Of a DNA stretch of 30,593 nucleotides, positions 14,799 to 22,093 are shown one piece after another; the stretch's first letter is position 1, and each line of letters opens with the position of its first letter. The translations under genes were made by a program, and so were the position numbers. The notes below the pieces were generated by a model that made no database searches, was not told the DNA's origin, and saw nothing but the letters and a program-made list of their open reading frames with translations. The DNA is taken from assembly GCA_031551045.1 (NCBI GenBank), contig JAVBOD010000048.1, forward strand, positions 1-30,593, given 5' to 3'. This DNA comes from JAVBOD01 sp031551045 (lineage in GTDB: Bacteria > Bacteroidota > Bacteroidia > Bacteroidales > UBA932).

Positions 14799-15363
14799 GT
14801 CCGCGGAGCAACAAAACGTTGGTGAACTTTTTGCAGAATATCAGCCGCGCCTGAAAGCGTTTATCCGGAAACGGGTAGCGAACAAAGACGATGCGGCCGA
14901 TATTCTGCAGGACGTTTTCTATCAATTGGTAAAAACCGTCGAAACGGCTGCTAACCCGATAGAACAAGTGTCGGCATGGCTGTATCGTGTGGCGCGGAAT
15001 ACGATTATCAATAAAGGAATCAAGAAAAAAGAAGAGGCGCTGCCCGTTTATCATAACGATGACAGTGATGAAGGTATGCTGAAAGATATTTCGGAGTTCC
15101 TATTCGAAACGGAAACATCGCCTTCGCCCGAAACGGAATATTTGCGTTCGTTAGTCTGGGGAGAATTGGAAACCGCGCTTTCCGAATTGCCGATTGAACA
15201 GCGCGAAATTTTCGAATTGACAGAACTGGACGGCCTTCCGGTAAAAGAAATTGCCGAGGCATCGGGCATAGCCGTCAATACATTATTATCACGTAAACAT
15301 TATGCTGTAAAGCATTTGCGCAAACGGTTGGCCGAGTTGTATCACGAAATTATCTACGACTAA
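14791..15363 (+). CDS. RNA polymerase sigma factor, ECF-like
   Basis: This 190-residue sigma-70 family protein has a region 2 at about residues 14-80 (DDAADILQDVFYQLVK, then WLYRVARNTIIN). Region 4 is at about 125-180 (LPIEQREIFELTELDG, then EIAEASGIAVNTLLSRKHYA). An acidic linker rich in D and E joins them. ATG 14791 is chosen because it overlaps the upstream stop by 8 bp; ATG 14776, giving five more residues, is also possible. No standard anti-sigma gene with a FecR- or zinc-type domain follows. The only candidate partner is the His-rich membrane protein just upstream. A convergent glutaminase gene follows after a hairpin. Confidence 0.92.
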   Translation: MNKSAEQQNVGELFAEYQPRLKAFIRKRVANKDDAADILQDVFYQLVKTVETAANPIEQVSAWLYRVARNTIINKGIKKKEEALPVYHNDDSDEGMLKDISEFLFETETSPSPETEYLRSLVWGELETALSELPIEQREIFELTELDGLPVKEIAEASGIAVNTLLSRKHYAVKHLRKRLAELYHEIIYD

Positions 15364-15418
15364 AAAACCCTGTCGCATCGTTTCATCACCTTAATAATTA
15401 CACCGGCACAAGCCGTAC

Positions 15419-15442
15419 TGCTTTTTATGAAATAAAAAAGCA
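15419..15442. terminator. Bidirectional hairpin terminator
   Basis: TGCTTTTT (15419-15426) pairs with AAAAAGCA (15435-15442) across an 8-nt loop. It lies between the convergent sigma-factor and glutaminase genes. The T and A runs in the arms favour termination from both directions. Confidence 0.5.
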
Positions 15443-15447
15443 TTTTA

Positions 15448-16359
15448 TTAAAATACGGATATTCCCGTATAAGTGGTAAATAACTCCAAGGCTTTCATGC
15501 CAAGCACCGAATTGCCTTGTGCGTTCAACTCGGGCGACCACACGGCAATGCTCATTTGCTTGGGAATAATGCCCAAAATTCCGCCGCCCACTCCGCTTTT
15601 CGAAGGAATCCCCACCCGAAAAGCAAAATCACCCACCGCATCATACGTTCCGCAGGTCAACATAATGGCATTTACCCGCTTGGTTTCACGGGGAGAAAGA
15701 ATACGTTTCGAATCGGCATTTACGCCTTGATTAGCGAGATAATAAAAACAACGGACAAGATCTATACATGACATGCCGATGGAACATTGATGAAAATAGG
15801 CATCCAATACGGTGTAAATATCATTATCGATATTTCCGAAGCTTTTCATAAAGTTAGCCAATGCAAAATTCCGGTAACCGGTGGCATACTCCGAGGCTGC
15901 TACTTCTTCATCGTAATAGATATCCGGGTTTTTCCCGTTCTTTCGAACAAACTCTAACATCCGTTGTTGGATATCTTCATAGATACTGAGCAAACCGTCC
16001 ATGATGACAATAGCTCCCGCATTGATAAAAGGATTCCGCGGGATACCTTGTTCGTATTCCAACTGCACGAGTGAATTAAATGCCGTTCCGGAAGGCTCCA
16101 CTCCCACTCTTTTCCCAATTTCAAGGCCGTGTTTTTGAATGTATAATGATAACGTTACAACTTTTGATATACTTTGAATGGAAAATGCTTCGGCGGCATC
16201 GCCCACATGAAACTCCTCCCCGTTTACCAGTTTGATAGCCATCCCGAATTTTTTAGCCGGGACATTAGCTAAGGCCGGAATATAATCGGCGATATTCCCT
16301 TCTCCGTAATACCGCTCTACTTCCTGCCGAATTCTTTCTAAAATTGCATGATAATCCAT
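15448..16359 (-). CDS. glsA: Glutaminase A
   Basis: This 303-residue enzyme hydrolyses L-glutamine to L-glutamate and ammonia. It belongs to the serine-dependent beta-lactamase-like glutaminase family and has the usual length of about 305. The catalytic SxxK is S63-I-S-K66 in FSIQSISKV. Other family blocks are GIPRNPFINAGAI, the tyrosine-containing ATGYRNFALA, LTCGTYDAVGDFAFRVG and PSKSGVGGGI. The gene is divergent from the PPOX-fold gene, and both have facing -7 elements within about 90 bp. In some bacteria GlsA contributes to acid resistance by releasing ammonia; nothing here shows whether that applies. Confidence 0.96.
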   Translation of the reverse strand: MDYHAILERIRQEVERYYGEGNIADYIPALANVPAKKFGMAIKLVNGEEFHVGDAAEAFSIQSISKVVTLSLYIQKHGLEIGKRVGVEPSGTAFNSLVQLEYEQGIPRNPFINAGAIVIMDGLLSIYEDIQQRMLEFVRKNGKNPDIYYDEEVAASEYATGYRNFALANFMKSFGNIDNDIYTVLDAYFHQCSIGMSCIDLVRCFYYLANQGVNADSKRILSPRETKRVNAIMLTCGTYDAVGDFAFRVGIPSKSGVGGGILGIIPKQMSIAVWSPELNAQGNSVLGMKALELFTTYTGISVF

Positions 16360-16385
16360 AATAAACGCCTATGAGTTATTTAATA

Positions 16386-16393
16386 CAAAGATA
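16386..16393 (-). promoter_or_regulatory. -7 promoter element of glsA
   Basis: The minus strand reads TATCTTTG, an exact consensus match, 26 bp upstream of the glsA ATG. Confidence 0.6.
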
Positions 16394-16423
16394 GGGAAAA
16401 GTTAATATGTCGGGTAAAATCCG

Positions 16424-16431
16424 TATTTTTG
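16424..16431 (+). promoter_or_regulatory. -7 promoter element of the PPOX-fold gene
   Basis: TATTTTTG fits TAnnTTTG. It lies about 20 bp before the ATGs at 16446 and 16452, so longer upstream start candidates would precede the transcript. It is back to back with the glsA promoter, 30 bp away. Confidence 0.55.
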
Positions 16432-16451
16432 TCCACCAACATAAAATGATT

Positions 16452-16877
16452 ATGAAAACACTACAAGACTGTATTCGCTTCACCAATGAAAATCCGGTGT
16501 GCTATTTTGCAACGGCAGAAGGCGACCAGCCGCATGTAAGGGCTTTGGGTTTCTGGTTTGCCGATGATACGGGTTTTTATTTCCAAACAGCGAGCATGAA
16601 GGAAATTCCGCATCAATTAGCAAAAAATCCGAAAGCAGAAGCTTGTTTCTATAAACACGACGGAATGATAGGAACAATGTTACGGATTGCCGGAAAAACG
16701 GAATTTATGAACGACCGCGCATTAAAAGAGCGGGTATTGGCAGAGCGCTCTTTTTTGAAATCGTTCGGGTTGACAGCCGATAGTCCCGAATTGGTTATTT
16801 TTCGCATGGCACATGGCGAAGCACATTTCTGGACGATGGAAAATAATTTGGCGCCAAAAGAAATTATTGTGTTCTAA
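16452..16877 (+). CDS. Pyridoxamine 5'-phosphate oxidase-fold family protein
   Basis: This protein of about 141 residues has the split-barrel flavin-binding fold. Recognisable blocks are VCYFATAEGDQPHVRALGF near the N-terminus, FYFQTASMKEIPHQLAKNP mid-protein and AEACFYKHD. Members bind FMN, F420 or heme, and this short type is usually an uncharacterised FMN-dependent reductase rather than the vitamin B6 enzyme. The start is uncertain between ATG 16446 and 16452; both follow the promoter. A nitroreductase gene begins 9 bp after its stop, so the two are very probably co-transcribed and may share flavin chemistry. Confidence 0.88.
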   Translation: MKTLQDCIRFTNENPVCYFATAEGDQPHVRALGFWFADDTGFYFQTASMKEIPHQLAKNPKAEACFYKHDGMIGTMLRIAGKTEFMNDRALKERVLAERSFLKSFGLTADSPELVIFRMAHGEAHFWTMENNLAPKEIIVF

Positions 16878-16886
16878 TTAAACAAC

Positions 16887-17492
16887 ATGAACATTCGTAA
16901 ATTAATATTATTGATGACTGTTTGGCCGCTCGCGCTTGCTTCGTGTAAGCCGCCGCCACAGCAACAGGAGAACCCGGCTATGAATACCAATCAAACAATA
17001 GAAACAATTTTAAACCGGCACAGCGTACGCAAGTACACCGGTAAGGAAATATCTCCGGAAGTTATAGAAACATTATTGAGAGCAGGCATGGCCGCCCCTT
17101 CGTCGCGCGACCGCCGGCCATGGCATTTTGTGGTTATTTCCGATAAAACATTGCTGCAAACTTTAGGCGATAAATTAAAAAATGCAAGCATGCTGAAAGA
17201 AGCAAATAAAGCCATCATGGTATGCGGCGATGTCGAGTTGTCGGATAATTGCTGGTTTTTAGATTGTTCGGCAGCCAGCCAGAATATATTGTTAGCAGCC
17301 GCATCTATGAATATCGGCGCTGTGTGGACAGCCGTTTTTCCGTATGAGGACCGTGCAGCAGAAGTGAATGCACTCCTTCATCTTCCCGGCAACATTAAAG
17401 CGTTGTCCATTATTCCATTGGGCTATCCAGCAGAAGAAGGCGCCCCAAAAGATAAATCCGATAGCACAAAAATTCACTATAATAAATGGTAA
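16887..17492 (+). CDS. Nitroreductase family protein with lipoprotein signal
   Basis: This 201-residue protein carries an FMN-dependent nitroreductase domain. ETILNRHSVRKYTGKEIS contributes FMN-binding residues, AAPSSRDRRPWHFVVI follows, and the C-terminal half has NIGAVWTAVFPYE and IPLGYPAEEG. The N-terminus is a lipoprotein signal (LILLMTVWPLALASC, lipidated Cys20) and then a short PPPQQQENP linker. An internal Met at residue 32 would give a cytosolic form. Membrane anchoring would place the enzyme outside the cytosol, where its electron donor is unclear. The gene is 9 bp downstream of the PPOX-fold gene. Confidence 0.9.
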   Translation: MNIRKLILLMTVWPLALASCKPPPQQQENPAMNTNQTIETILNRHSVRKYTGKEISPEVIETLLRAGMAAPSSRDRRPWHFVVISDKTLLQTLGDKLKNASMLKEANKAIMVCGDVELSDNCWFLDCSAASQNILLAAASMNIGAVWTAVFPYEDRAAEVNALLHLPGNIKALSIIPLGYPAEEGAPKDKSDSTKIHYNKW

Positions 17493-17502
17493 AATAAGCG
17501 CC

Positions 17503-17534
17503 TTGTATTCGCGCGAATCTTTTTCCTACCTTTG
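17503..17534 (+). promoter_or_regulatory. Promoter of the alanyl-tRNA editing gene (-33 TTG, -7 TACCTTTG)
   Basis: TTG at 17503-17505 and TACCTTTG at 17527-17534 are separated by 21 bp, close to the Bacteroidota consensus. The transcript would start near 17540, before ATG 17556, which supports that start over an upstream TTG. Confidence 0.65.
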
Positions 17535-17555
17535 CGTAAAATTTTTATTGCGTAT

Positions 17556-17993
17556 ATGAAAGATTACGATCCGCCGATGCACACCGCCGAGCATATCCTC
17601 AACCGGACGATGGTGAATATGTTCGATTGCGGGCGGGCATTCTCCTCGCATTTAGAAAAGAAAAAATCCAAATGCGATTATCATTTTTCACGAGACCTCA
17701 CTCCCGACGAGGTAGCTCAAATAACCACTACTGTAAATAATGTTTTAGCACAGCATTTGCCGGTGAACGAATTGTTTTTAACACCCGACGAAGCAACCGG
17801 CATCGTGGATTTGTCAAAACTGCCCGAGCATGCGCGGCAAGGGAAAATCCGCATAGTGAAAATCGGCGATTACGATGTATGCGCCTGCATCGGCGAACAT
17901 GTAAAAAATACCTCGGAAGTACCCGGAACGTTCGAAATTATTTCCACGTCGTACGAAAACGATGTATTGCGAATACGTTTTAGGGTGCGATAA
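17556..17993 (+). CDS. Stand-alone alanyl-tRNA editing domain protein (AlaX-like)
   Basis: This 145-residue protein corresponds to the second additional domain shared by threonyl- and alanyl-tRNA synthetases. The zinc ligands are His9 and His13 in MHTAEHIL, and Cys111 and His115 in CACIGEHV. This fits the HxxxH and CxxxH pattern of editing domains that clear Ser or Gly mischarged on tRNA-Ala. It lacks the N-terminal beta-barrel of longer AlaX types, so it is a minimal form. GRAFSSHLEKKKSKCDYHF would line the tRNA and substrate side. Trans-editing is inferred from the family. It has its own promoter and lies 83 bp before panC. Confidence 0.85.
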   Translation: MKDYDPPMHTAEHILNRTMVNMFDCGRAFSSHLEKKKSKCDYHFSRDLTPDEVAQITTTVNNVLAQHLPVNELFLTPDEATGIVDLSKLPEHARQGKIRIVKIGDYDVCACIGEHVKNTSEVPGTFEIISTSYENDVLRIRFRVR

Positions 17994-18008
17994 TGAAGAA
18001 AAACCTTA

Positions 18009-18046
18009 TTGTCATTCCGAGCAAGGCGAAGAACTCAGCATGACAA
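18009..18046. repeat. Short hairpin, TTGTCAT / ATGACAA
   Basis: TTGTCAT (18009-18015) and ATGACAA (18040-18046) flank CCGAGCAAGGCGAAGAACTC, a loose relative of the GTCATTCTGA repeat family. It lies in the gap before panC. Confidence 0.5.
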
Positions 18047-18076
18047 CGAAACATACAAAAACGAAAACCAACGATT

Positions 18077-18916
18077 ATGAAAATCATAAAAACCATCCAA
18101 GAACTCCAGGAAGATTTAAACAGCGTACGAGGTAAAAAAAGTATCGGCTTAGTCCCCACGATGGGCGCTTTGCACGAAGGGCATCTTTCGCTTGTAGATA
18201 CTTGCCGCCAACAGTGCGGTTATACGGTAGTGAGCATTTTTGTAAACCCCACGCAATTCAACAACCCGGAAGATTTCGATTGTTACCCGCGGTGCATGGA
18301 AGACGATATAGCGCTGCTCGAGCCGCACGGCGTGGATGTGGTGTTTGCACCCGGCGAAAAAGAAGTGTATCCCGAACCCGACATGCGGCAATTTTATTTC
18401 GGCGAAATGGAAAAAGTGATGGAAGGCGCTTTCCGCCCCGGCCATTTCAACGGCGTGGGACAAATCGTGAGCAAACTGTTTGAATACTGCAACCCCGATT
18501 ACGCGTTTTTCGGCGAAAAAGATTTCCAGCAACTGGCCATTATCCGCGAATTGGTATGGCAAAAACACTATCCGGTAAATATTGTGGCCTGCCCTATTGT
18601 GCGCGAAGCCGACGGCCTGGCCATGAGTTCGCGCAACCGCCGCTTGTCGCCGGAGATGCGGAAAGAAGTCCCCGTTATAGCAAAAACATTGTTCGAGGCT
18701 ACAAAAAAAATGGAATCAATGAGCGTAGAAGCGCTGAAGGAGTGGGCGCTGGAGAGCATCGGCGCTACCGGAAAGGTGGAGCCGGAATACGTGGCGGTAG
18801 TCAATGCCAAAACGCTGCAAGCCATCAAAAACTGGGACGAGGCCGAACAGGTGCAGCTGTGCGTGGCGGCGTGGGCGCCTCCCGTGCGGCTGATTGACAA
18901 TATCCGGCTGAAATAA
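18077..18916 (+). CDS. panC: Pantothenate synthetase
   Basis: This 279-residue enzyme joins pantoate and beta-alanine with ATP to make pantothenate, the precursor of coenzyme A. The length is standard. PTMGALHEGHLSLV (residues 27-40) contains the nucleotide-binding HxxH. VNPTQFNNPEDFDCYPR, FRPGHFNGVGQIVSKLF, FFGEKDFQQLAIIRELV and AMSSRNRRLSPEMR are all family hallmarks covering the pantoate and ATP sites. panD follows after 58 bp and supplies the beta-alanine substrate, so the two form the end of the pathway. panB is not in the window. Confidence 0.98.
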   Translation: MKIIKTIQELQEDLNSVRGKKSIGLVPTMGALHEGHLSLVDTCRQQCGYTVVSIFVNPTQFNNPEDFDCYPRCMEDDIALLEPHGVDVVFAPGEKEVYPEPDMRQFYFGEMEKVMEGAFRPGHFNGVGQIVSKLFEYCNPDYAFFGEKDFQQLAIIRELVWQKHYPVNIVACPIVREADGLAMSSRNRRLSPEMRKEVPVIAKTLFEATKKMESMSVEALKEWALESIGATGKVEPEYVAVVNAKTLQAIKNWDEAEQVQLCVAAWAPPVRLIDNIRLK

Positions 18917-18935
18917 GCGTATTAAAAATATTTCG

Positions 18936-18943
18936 TACCTTTG
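18936..18943 (+). promoter_or_regulatory. Possible -7 element before panD
   Basis: TACCTTTG is an exact consensus match between panC and panD, 31 bp before the panD ATG. panD may therefore have its own transcript besides read-through from panC. No TTG is seen at -33. Confidence 0.5.
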
Positions 18944-18974
18944 CCCCCCTATTTCAGAAACCGAAGGAGCATTT

Positions 18975-19328
18975 ATGCAAATAGAAATACTGAAAACGAA
19001 GATACACCGCGCTAAAATTACGGAAGCCAATCTTCATTACATGGGCAGCATCAGCATCGATGAAGACCTTATGGATGCCGCAAATTTGATTCCCTACGAA
19101 AAAGTAACCATCGCCGATATCAATAACGGGGAACGTTTCGATACGTATGTCATCAAAGGCGAACGAGGCAGCGGGAAAATAGGCATCAACGGAGCGGCAG
19201 CACACAAAGTAAACGTAGGCGATTTAGTCATCATCATGTCGTATGCCGCCATGGATTTCGAAGAAGCCAAGCGATTCAAACCCGCCTTGGTATTCCCCGA
19301 CTCGGACACCAACAAGTTGGTAAAATAA
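18975..19328 (+). CDS. panD: Aspartate 1-decarboxylase
   Basis: This 117-residue pyruvoyl enzyme decarboxylates L-aspartate to beta-alanine for pantothenate synthesis. The self-cleavage site Gly24-Ser25 is intact in HYMGSISID; Ser25 becomes the pyruvoyl group. Residues YEKVTIADINNGERFDTYVI and GINGAAAHKVNVGDLVII are characteristic, as is the substrate-binding arginine region near the start. It lies downstream of panC, and the flippase-like membrane protein gene begins 6 bp after its stop. Confidence 0.97.
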   Translation: MQIEILKTKIHRAKITEANLHYMGSISIDEDLMDAANLIPYEKVTIADINNGERFDTYVIKGERGSGKIGINGAAAHKVNVGDLVIIMSYAAMDFEEAKRFKPALVFPDSDTNKLVK

Positions 19329-19334
19329 CGCCCC

Positions 19335-20372
19335 ATGCAGGCAAGCCCGTCGAATAAAAAAATCATTCTAAAAGTACTGCAATATGTCCTTTTTCTGGGA
19401 CTGGCTGTTTTCTTACTGTATATTGCCTTCAAAAACGTTTCGTGGAGCGATTTGTGGGAAGGCATCCGCACGGCCGACTACTGGTGGATCGGCGCTTCGC
19501 TGCTGGCCGGTTTTATGGCTTTTTTAGTCCGCGCACGGCGCTGGCAACTCATTATTGAGCCGCTGGGTTACAAACCCTCGTTCAAACACACGTATGACGC
19601 GGTAATGATTACTTACTTAGCCAACTTTGCCATGCCGCGCTTCGGCGAATTGGCGCGTTGCGGGGCGCTTCGCAAAACCGAAAAAATCCCTTTCGACTCA
19701 CTATTGGGAACCGTTGTGCTCGAACGGATTTTCGACACCCTGTGTTTGCTCATCATCGCGGTGGCGGTATTCTTTTTACGGATTAACACGTTCGGCGAAT
19801 TTATGACTACCAACCTGTGGCAACCCATTTTGTCGCGCACCGAAGGCCACGTGGGAATGCTGTTGGTTTTAGCGGCCGGATGTATAGTATTACCGGCGCT
19901 GCTGATTTGGGTTTTCCGCAAGCGTTTGGCGCAAATGCATTTCGTCCGGAAAATAGGCAACTCGCTCCGCGGATTAGCAGCCGGCCTGAAAAGCGGATTC
20001 CGGCTACAGCGACGCGGCACTTTCTTCTTTTATTCCTTCCTGTTGTGGCTTCTCTATTGGCTGCAAGGCTACACCACGATGTTGGCCATTCCCGAAACCG
20101 CATCGCTCAATGGAATTGACGCGCTCTTTTTGTTAGTCGTAGGCAGCTTAGCCATGATAGTGCCCGTGCAAGGCGGGTTGGGCGCCTACCACTTGCTCAT
20201 TTCCATGGCGCTTTTAGCATTATATAACATTCCGCAAACGCAAGGCGTGGTGTTTGCCACCATCTCGCACGAAACGCAAGCCATTATGATGATTGTGCTG
20301 GGATTCGTCGCGCTGCTGTCGGTATTGATGGGTGGAAAGAAGAAGAACCGGAAGGCCGGAAGTTTGGATTAA
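19335..20372 (+). CDS. Flippase-like membrane protein, LPG-synthase transmembrane family
   Basis: This 345-residue integral membrane protein of the UPF0104 type has about eight hydrophobic helices. Family features include a first helix followed by WSDLWEGIRTADYWWI, then RARRWQLIIEPLG, ANFAMPRFGELARCGAL and LGTVVLERIFDTL. The C-terminal MIVPVQGGLGAYH is a hallmark. It matches the transmembrane half of lysyl-phosphatidylglycerol synthases but lacks the catalytic soluble domain, so it cannot charge lipids itself. It may flip or export a lipid-linked compound. It begins 6 bp after panD, so the genes are probably co-transcribed, though no functional link to pantothenate is evident. Confidence 0.9.
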   Translation: MQASPSNKKIILKVLQYVLFLGLAVFLLYIAFKNVSWSDLWEGIRTADYWWIGASLLAGFMAFLVRARRWQLIIEPLGYKPSFKHTYDAVMITYLANFAMPRFGELARCGALRKTEKIPFDSLLGTVVLERIFDTLCLLIIAVAVFFLRINTFGEFMTTNLWQPILSRTEGHVGMLLVLAAGCIVLPALLIWVFRKRLAQMHFVRKIGNSLRGLAAGLKSGFRLQRRGTFFFYSFLLWLLYWLQGYTTMLAIPETASLNGIDALFLLVVGSLAMIVPVQGGLGAYHLLISMALLALYNIPQTQGVVFATISHETQAIMMIVLGFVALLSVLMGGKKKNRKAGSLD

Positions 20373-20414
20373 CGAGGCTTATATGGAAAAATAAAAAATA
20401 CTCCTTGCGGGATC

Positions 20415-20437
20415 CCCCCCGACAGCTTGCCGCGGGG
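20415..20437 (+). terminator. GC-rich hairpin after the panD-flippase unit
   Basis: CCCC (20415-20418) pairs with GGGG (20434-20437), with further CG and CA/TG pairs inside separated by single mismatches. TAGTTTATTT follows. Position and T-rich tail fit a terminator. Confidence 0.45.
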
Positions 20438-20459
20438 TAGTTTATTTGGTAATAAATAA

Positions 20460-20504
20460 ATATTTATGCAAATTTGCAATTGAATTGCAAATTTGCATAA
20501 ATAT
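20460..20504. promoter_or_regulatory. 45-bp perfect palindrome over the start of the DUF4143 ATPase gene
   Basis: Two 22-bp arms (20460-20481 and 20483-20504) are exact complements around a single G. Each arm holds GCAAATTTGC, itself palindromic (20468-20477 and 20487-20496), 19 bp apart or nearly two helical turns. The right arm ends on the second base of the ATG at 20503. It could be an operator bound by a dimer of dimers, possibly autoregulatory, or an mRNA hairpin that hides the start codon. Confidence 0.75.
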
Positions 20505-21666
20505 GAAAACATCATTTATAGAACGAGCTATTACTCCATCAATACAGGAAGCTATTAAATACTTCCCTGTCATAATAATTACCGGCCCCCGGCAATCAGG
20601 TAAAACGACTTTAATCAAGCATCTATTTCATAAGTTGCCTTATTATTCATTAGAAAACTTGGATATCCGCCGTTTCGCAATAAACGACCCGATTGCATTT
20701 TTAAATCAGGATCCGCAAGGAATGATTTTAGACGAAGTACAAAATACACCGGACTTGCTATCGTACATACAAGGAATAGTCGACGATAATCCGTCTCGGC
20801 GTTTTATTCTTTCGGGAAGCTCACAATTTTCTATGTTGAAAAACATTACTCAATCACTGTCGGGGCGCACAGCTGTTTTTGAATTACTTCCCCTTTCCTA
20901 CGCCGAGGTTCAAGATATGCCGGGCGAAAAATCGTTGAACGAATTGTTGTTTGACGGCTTCTATCCGGCTATTTACGCCGGAAAAAATGTGGCGTCATAC
21001 CTCTACCCTAATTATGTAAAAACCTATCTCGAACGTGACGTACGCGATTTGTTGCAGGTGAAAGACATGTTGCAATTCCAAACATTCCTGCGATTGTGTG
21101 CCGGACGGGTAGGCTCGCTATTCAATGCATCCGACTTGTCGAACGAGGTAGGCGTAGCTGCCAATACCATAAAGTCGTGGTTATCGGTTTTGCAAGCGTC
21201 CTACATCATTACCTTGTTACCGCCCTATTTCGAAAATACTTCTAAACGGCTAATTAAAACGCCGAAACTGTATTTTATTGATACAGGGCTGGCTTGTTAC
21301 CTGTTGGGGATAGAAACGCCACAGCAATTGGCCCGCGACAAAATAAGAGGCAACCTGTTCGAAAATTTTATTGTGTCCGAATCCTTGAAGCGCTGTTACA
21401 ATAAAGGAAGAGAAAGTAACTTATTTTTCTATCGCGACAGCAATGAAAATGAAGTGGATTTACTGTTAAAACAGGGCAGCCGGTTCGATGCTATTGAAAT
21501 TAAATCAGCACAAACCTATCATACCGGCTTTGAAAAGGGATTAAAAGCAATAGATAGTGTTCTTGGAGGCCGGATTAGCAGCAAAACGATTATTTATGCC
21601 GGCACATTCGAAAACACGGCTGGAGCCATAAAATTACTCAATTATAAAAATTTCAAGAATGTGTAA
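20503..21666 (+). CDS. ATP-binding protein, AAA domain plus DUF4143
   Basis: This 387-residue protein has an N-terminal P-loop ATPase domain with Walker A GPRQSGKT (residues 28-35) and Walker B GMILDEVQ (Asp77, Glu78). The arginine-containing FILSGSSQFSML lies in the sensor region. The C-terminal DUF4143 part includes YLERDVRDLLQVKD, NTIKSWLSVLQASYIITLLPPY, KLYFIDTGLACYLLGI and the nuclease-like NEVDLLLKQGSRFDAIEIKSA, where D and ExK resemble a restriction-endonuclease fold. These genes are common and often multi-copy in Bacteroidota, and their role is unknown. ATG 20503 is chosen because the upstream extension lies inside the palindrome. Confidence 0.9.
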   Translation: MKTSFIERAITPSIQEAIKYFPVIIITGPRQSGKTTLIKHLFHKLPYYSLENLDIRRFAINDPIAFLNQDPQGMILDEVQNTPDLLSYIQGIVDDNPSRRFILSGSSQFSMLKNITQSLSGRTAVFELLPLSYAEVQDMPGEKSLNELLFDGFYPAIYAGKNVASYLYPNYVKTYLERDVRDLLQVKDMLQFQTFLRLCAGRVGSLFNASDLSNEVGVAANTIKSWLSVLQASYIITLLPPYFENTSKRLIKTPKLYFIDTGLACYLLGIETPQQLARDKIRGNLFENFIVSESLKRCYNKGRESNLFFYRDSNENEVDLLLKQGSRFDAIEIKSAQTYHTGFEKGLKAIDSVLGGRISSKTIIYAGTFENTAGAIKLLNYKNFKNV

Positions 21667-21753
21667 CTATTATTAAGCAGGCACCTTTGCCCTACCAGCA
21701 CCGTTCGGACAATGGCCTGAACCTTGGCTTAACGAGGGGGCGGGTGATTGTTT

Positions 21754-21786
21754 AGATTTGTCAAATTTTTGAAATTTGTCAAATCT
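21754..21786. repeat. Palindrome AGATTTGTCAAATTT, relative of 9108-9140
   Basis: AGATTTGTCAAATTT on the left pairs with AAATTTGTCAAATCT on the right with a single T-T mismatch. It differs only slightly from the perfect palindrome at 9108-9140, so the two are copies of one element. Confidence 0.7.
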
Positions 21787-21859
21787 TTCAACAGAAACGC
21801 CTCTAAAACCTTATTTCATAAATACGTTTAACCTTAGTAGCTAAAAAACCGGATAGCGG

Positions 21860-21914
21860 TTTTCGCACGGGATACTGCCATTTTTCATTGCATAGACTAT
21901 TTTCCGTGCGAAAA
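21860..21914. repeat. Inverted repeat TTTTCGCACGG
   Basis: TTTTCGCACGG (21860-21870) and CCGTGCGAAAA (21904-21914) are perfect 11-bp arms around a 33-nt loop. Confidence 0.65.
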
Positions 21915-21988
21915 ATGCAGCCCACTGTTCTTTTGCCCCCGATACCGACATTGAAAAATATTTAGGATTGGTAATTTTTGAGAGAGAT

Positions 21989-22029
21989 ACATATTTTAAA
22001 TTACTGATTTTTAGCATTTTAAAATATGT
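21989..22029. repeat. Inverted repeat ACATATTTTAAA
   Basis: ACATATTTTAAA (21989-22000) and TTTAAAATATGT (22018-22029) are perfect arms around a 17-nt loop in AT-rich DNA. Confidence 0.5.
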
Positions 22030-22093
22030 TATTCTATACATTTTTAGCAATTCCCGGTGGTGTAAGGTGTATTTTCAATGTGTCATCACCTAT

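Noticed and set aside
15448..16359. Class A beta-lactamase
   Set aside because: The SxxK motif fits both folds, but the remaining blocks and length match glutaminase A.
20446..20502. Longer start for the DUF4143 ATPase
   Set aside because: The extra residues are encoded by the palindrome; ATG 20503 starts at the conserved beginning of the family.
21841..22050. 69-codon frame on the minus strand
   Set aside because: It runs through two inverted repeats and has no promoter; I recognise no family, so the repeats explain it better.
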